Below, piece by piece: positions 4,648 through 5,437 of a DNA stretch of 5,437 bases (positions within the stretch are counted from its first letter, which is position 1; each line of letters opens with the position of its first letter). Under the pieces are notes generated by a model, which did not search any database, had not been told where the DNA came from, and saw nothing but the letters and a program-made list of their open reading frames with translations. Both the position numbers and the translations under genes were made by a program. Origin of the DNA: an uncultured Eubacteriales bacterium (GTDB taxonomy: Bacteria > Bacillota > Clostridia > Christensenellales > Borkfalkiaceae); NCBI GenBank assembly GCA_905210545.1, contig CAJLXC010000066.1, positions 1-5,437 on the forward strand, read 5' to 3'.

Positions 4648-5437
4648 ATGAAAAACACTATAAGCGACGTGATGGATTACATTAAAGAAGAAGACGTTAA
4701 GTTTATACGTCTTGCTTTTTGCGATGCGAAAGGAAAGATAAGAAACGCTTCCGTAATGCCCGGCGAGCTTGAAAACGCATTTAAATACGGCGTATCTTTC
4801 GATGCTTCCGCTGTAGGTTTCGGTAAAATCGAACAATCCGATTTGTTTCTTTTTCCCGACCCCGACACTCTTACCGTGTTACCCTGGAGACCTTCTCACG
4901 GCAGGGTTATAAGGCTTTTTTGCGACGTCGGATATCCCGACGGCACGCCGTTTGAACTCGATTCCAGAAAAGTTCTGAAAAACGCTATAAAATACGCGTC
5001 GGATTACGGTGTATCGTGTAACTTCGGCGCGGAATTCGAATTTTATTTATTCAAACTTGACGAGAACGGCGAAAAGACGTTTATCCCTTGCGACGAGGCG
5101 GGATATATGGACGTTGCTCCGTACGATAAAGGCGAAAACGTAAGACGAGAAATATGTCTTACGATAGAAGAAATGGGGCTTTCGCCCGAATGTTCGCACC
5201 ACGAGGAAGGACCGGGGCAGAATGAAATCGACTTTAAGTATTCCGACGCTTTGTCTTCTGCGGATCATGCAGTTATCTTCAGAAACGCAACCGAAACGAT
5301 TGCGCGCAAAAACGGGTTCTGGGCGTCTTTCGCTCCGAAACCCATTGCCGATAAAAGCGGCAGCGGAATGCACGTGAACGTTTCCGTCAATTGCGAAAAA
5401 GACGGCGCGTTCGAGTCGTTTATGGCAGGCGTTCTCG
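4648..5437 (+). CDS. glnA: Type I glutamine synthetase, N-terminal 263 residues (3' end outside window)
   Basis: Cytosolic ATP-dependent glutamine synthetase; the family is usually about 440-470 residues, so just over half is present. I translated it from the ATG at 4648 to the window edge without a stop. The beta-grasp domain includes FDASAV (51-56), aligning with the classical FDGSSI loop that carries the ammonium-site Asp (here Asp52). Catalytic-domain motifs are GAEFEFYLF (127-135, metal-binding Glu), HHEEGPGQNEIDF (184-196, further metal-binding Glu) and FAPKPIADKSGSGMH (228-242, metal-binding His). The ribosome binding site AAGAGG (4638-4643) is unusually close, only 4 nt from the ATG. 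The adenylylation-site and C-terminal region are not visible, so the regulatory subclass cannot be decided. Operon position after the glutamate synthase parts supports the glutamine synthetase role; a gamma-glutamylamide synthetase of the same superfamily remains a weaker alternative. Confidence 0.93.
   Translation, partial: MKNTISDVMDYIKEEDVKFIRLAFCDAKGKIRNASVMPGELENAFKYGVSFDASAVGFGKIEQSDLFLFPDPDTLTVLPWRPSHGRVIRLFCDVGYPDGTPFELDSRKVLKNAIKYASDYGVSCNFGAEFEFYLFKLDENGEKTFIPCDEAGYMDVAPYDKGENVRREICLTIEEMGLSPECSHHEEGPGQNEIDFKYSDALSSADHAVIFRNATETIARKNGFWASFAPKPIADKSGSGMHVNVSVNCEKDGAFESFMAGVL

Noticed and set aside
5047..5373. Minus-strand open frame of 108 codons opposite the type I glutamine synthetase
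   Set aside because: The other strand encodes the conserved catalytic motifs; this frame shows no motif or start signal.
1..5437. CRISPR array, insertion sequence, tRNA or rRNA
   Set aside because: No spaced repeats, transposase motifs, terminal inverted repeats or RNA-gene signatures are visible; apart from the 330-bp control region and short gaps, the window is coding.

Overview
The window is a nitrogen-assimilation locus, most likely from an anaerobic Firmicute of the Clostridia type. Supporting signs are strong purine-rich ribosome binding sites, sigma-A-type promoters, a TTG start, heavy AGA/ATA/GAA codon use, leader terminators in front of biosynthetic genes, and a split 'archaeal/clostridial' glutamate synthase with its own ferredoxin domain. 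Mixed use of GCG/ACG/TCG codons with A-rich codons would suit an uncultured gut or rumen clostridium, but this placement is tentative.

Layout. Leftward from 914 to the left edge is the N-terminal part of a type III glutamine synthetase (glnN, cut off by the window). Rightward from 1245 to the right edge is an apparent operon of four genes: a standalone class II glutamine amidotransferase (1245-2327), an FMN/iron-sulfur glutamate synthase core with an N-terminal 2[4Fe-4S] ferredoxin domain (2331-3833), a GXGXG beta-helix protein (3915-4628), and a type I glutamine synthetase (from 4648, cut off). The first three genes follow the domain order of one-piece GltB but lack its central domain.

The 330-bp divergent control region (915-1244) is the most informative non-coding part. 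Each direction has a near-consensus promoter with a 17-bp spacer. Each transcript then runs into a strong intrinsic-terminator hairpin placed just before the ribosome binding site, so both operons look controlled by premature termination. The glnN hairpin is fully paired only in the leftward RNA, where its two odd positions become G-U pairs. An 8-bp inverted repeat flanks the -35 box of the rightward promoter.

How the genes work together (from family knowledge): glutamine synthetase fixes ammonium onto glutamate. The amidotransferase releases ammonia from glutamine, and the FMN/Fe-S core uses it with 2-oxoglutarate and electrons to make glutamate. The GXGXG part is structural. No NAD(P)H-oxidising small subunit, PII protein or ammonium transporter lies inside the window.

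The main oddity in coding sequence is a change of codon style inside glnN near position 440, which could mark recombination or a chimeric assembly. I do not see a wholly new system. The paired leader attenuators with no recognisable regulator-binding motif are the best candidate for something undescribed.
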